A stretch of DNA of 11,730 nucleotides, from contig CAZART010000144.1 in assembly GCA_964487555.1 (NCBI GenBank), positions 1 to 11,730 on the forward strand, in the 5' to 3' direction. A program made the position numbers and the translations under genes. The stretch's first letter is position 1. Every line of letters starts with the position of its first letter. The DNA is from CAZART01 sp964487555. Its GTDB lineage: Bacteria > Bacteroidota > Rhodothermia > Rhodothermales > VXPQ01. The notes below the pieces were generated by a model that saw nothing but the letters and a program-made list of their open reading frames with translations, made no database searches and was not told the origin of the DNA. Below are positions 10,730 through 11,730 of the stretch, in pieces.

Positions 10730-11730
10730 ATGCCCGAGCGCTCGAATCTCGTCCGCCTTAATCCCCGTCCCGGTACGATCTACGCGATTCGAAACTTTCT
10801 CGCGCTCGCCACTGATCCTGATGGATTCATTGAAGACGGCCCCGAGCACGGCCTGTTCGTTCACGAGACGCGTATGCTGTCGCGCTATCGTTGGAGCGTC
10901 GACGGTGAGCCCCTAACGCCCGTCGGTCTATCAAACGTAGATCAGCATGCGTGGCTCGGCCATTACGTCCGTGAGGCTCCTGGTAACCGGGAGGGAGGCG
11001 GCGACGAAGGAAGCGGGATGATGGACCCTCGGAGCGAATACACCCTTGAGCTCCAGCTCCGGCGCACAGTCGCGGCCGGCGTTAAAGAAGAGGTTCGCCT
11101 GACGAACTATACGCAGAAGCGGACGGCCTTCCGACTGGCGCTGGAGGCCGATGCCGATTTCGCCGACCTTCAGGAAACCTCGGGAGATCGGATGCAGCAC
11201 GGCGAATGCGAACGAACGTGGGACGAGGCCGCACGCACGCTCGTTTTCAAGTACCATGCGAGGCACGACTACGACCACCAGGGCGTCACCGGCAGCGCCG
11301 AGATCCGCCGACGCCTGGAAATCCGCGTGGCCGAGTCCGCCTCCCCACCCCAGTTTGAGAGATTGGGTTCGGGAGGCCGGATCGTCTTCGACGTGGAAAT
11401 TCCGGCACGGGGCACGTGGATGGCGAACATCGAGTGCGTGCCGCATACGGAGCCGCTGGCGCTTCTCGGCGGCGGCACCGGGACGCCGTTCTCCGAGAGC
11501 TTCGATCTCTGGGACCGCCGCGACCGCCAATTCTTCGACCAGGCGACCACATTCACTACGGCGGAGAGCGAGACGCTCGCCCCCATCGTAACAGCCGTAC
11601 TCGAGCGTGCACGGCAGGACCTTGCCGATCTTCGACTCTACGATCTCGACGAAGGAAAGCAGGCCTGGACCATGGCGGCGGGCCTGCCCATCTACCAGGC
11701 CCTCTTCGGCCGCGACGTCCTCACCGCCGG
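10730..11730 (+). CDS. Amylo-alpha-1,6-glucosidase / glycogen debranching-type protein, N-terminal part (partial)
   Basis: The frame is open from ATG 10730 to the window end (333 codons), with an in-frame stop at 10709 just upstream, so the start is well bounded although no Shine-Dalgarno is seen. The N-terminus reads like the glycogen debranching N-terminal domain (GDE_N_bis type): LALATDPDGFI, GLFVHETRMLSRYRWSVDG, then beta-rich sequence with YTLELQLRRTV and VRLTNYTQKRTAFRLALEADADFADL. Near the edge comes LPIYQALFGRDVLTAG, the start of the (alpha/alpha)6 catalytic domain, whose FGRD motif is conserved. Such proteins act on alpha-1,6 branches of glycogen-like glucans or on rhamnosides or other glycosides; the catalytic acids lie beyond the window, so specificity is open. 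With GH15 at the other edge, alpha-glucan breakdown is the best guess. Confidence 0.85.
   Translation, partial: MPERSNLVRLNPRPGTIYAIRNFLALATDPDGFIEDGPEHGLFVHETRMLSRYRWSVDGEPLTPVGLSNVDQHAWLGHYVREAPGNREGGGDEGSGMMDPRSEYTLELQLRRTVAAGVKEEVRLTNYTQKRTAFRLALEADADFADLQETSGDRMQHGECERTWDEAARTLVFKYHARHDYDHQGVTGSAEIRRRLEIRVAESASPPQFERLGSGGRIVFDVEIPARGTWMANIECVPHTEPLALLGGGTGTPFSESFDLWDRRDRQFFDQATTFTTAESETLAPIVTAVLERARQDLADLRLYDLDEGKQAWTMAAGLPIYQALFGRDVLTA

Noticed and set aside
1..11730. CRISPR array, tRNA or rRNA genes, transposase or integrase.
   Set aside because: Looked for on both strands. There are no regularly spaced repeats of the right length, no tRNA-like cloverleaf, and no recombinase motifs.

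Overview
The window is a GC-rich bacterial accessory region centred on a complete mercury-resistance operon. It lies between two polysaccharide-degradation genes that run off the window edges. The organism cannot be named from sequence alone. The ArsR-controlled merTP/merF/merA layout, the GH15 and debranching-enzyme genes, the GC-rich codon use and the mostly weak Shine-Dalgarno sequences would fit a Rhodothermota/Bacteroidota-type bacterium (Salinibacter relatives), but this is a low-certainty inference.

Layout. (a) 1-285, plus: C-terminal end of a GH15 glucoamylase-type hydrolase. (b) 302-722, minus: wreck of a redox gene pair, in which a secreted thioredoxin breaks off just after its CxxC motif and is followed by a CcdA-like C-terminal membrane segment. 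(c) 1090-2894, plus: a three-helix membrane protein whose stop overlaps the start of a flavoprotein disulfide reductase. (d) about 3084-5169, plus: a family 2 glycosyltransferase of the TIGR04283 (rSAM/selenodomain- or arsenosugar-associated) type with no normal start codon, overlapping a second flavoprotein disulfide reductase. (e) 5290-8245, minus: mer operon arsR > merTP > merF > merA, tightly overlapped, with an AT-rich promoter/operator before arsR and a hairpin-T terminator after merA. (f) 8379-8525, minus: last ~48 codons of a PiT-type phosphate transporter, a pseudogene remnant. (g) 8578-10242, minus: membrane sensor histidine kinase with no partner in view. (h) 10243-10729: gene-free stretch with two strong inverted repeats. 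(i) 10730-11730, plus: start of an amylo-alpha-1,6-glucosidase/glycogen debranching-type protein.

How it works together. Mercuric ion would be bound by the tethered MerP-like (HMA) domain of MerTP in the periplasm, passed through the MerT part or MerF, and reduced to Hg(0) by MerA. The ArsR protein would hold the operon off until metal binds. Two more MerA-like reductases lie on the opposite strand, so three paralogous FAD disulfide reductases sit within about 5.5 kb. These two lack MerA's C-terminal cysteine pair and carry an acidic residue typical of NADH-using enzymes, so they probably do not reduce mercury. One is coupled to a small membrane protein and the other to a TIGR04283 glycosyltransferase, and these pairings are the least understood part of the window. 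Several broken genes (thioredoxin/CcdA, PiT, possibly the glycosyltransferase) suggest repeated insertion and deletion here.
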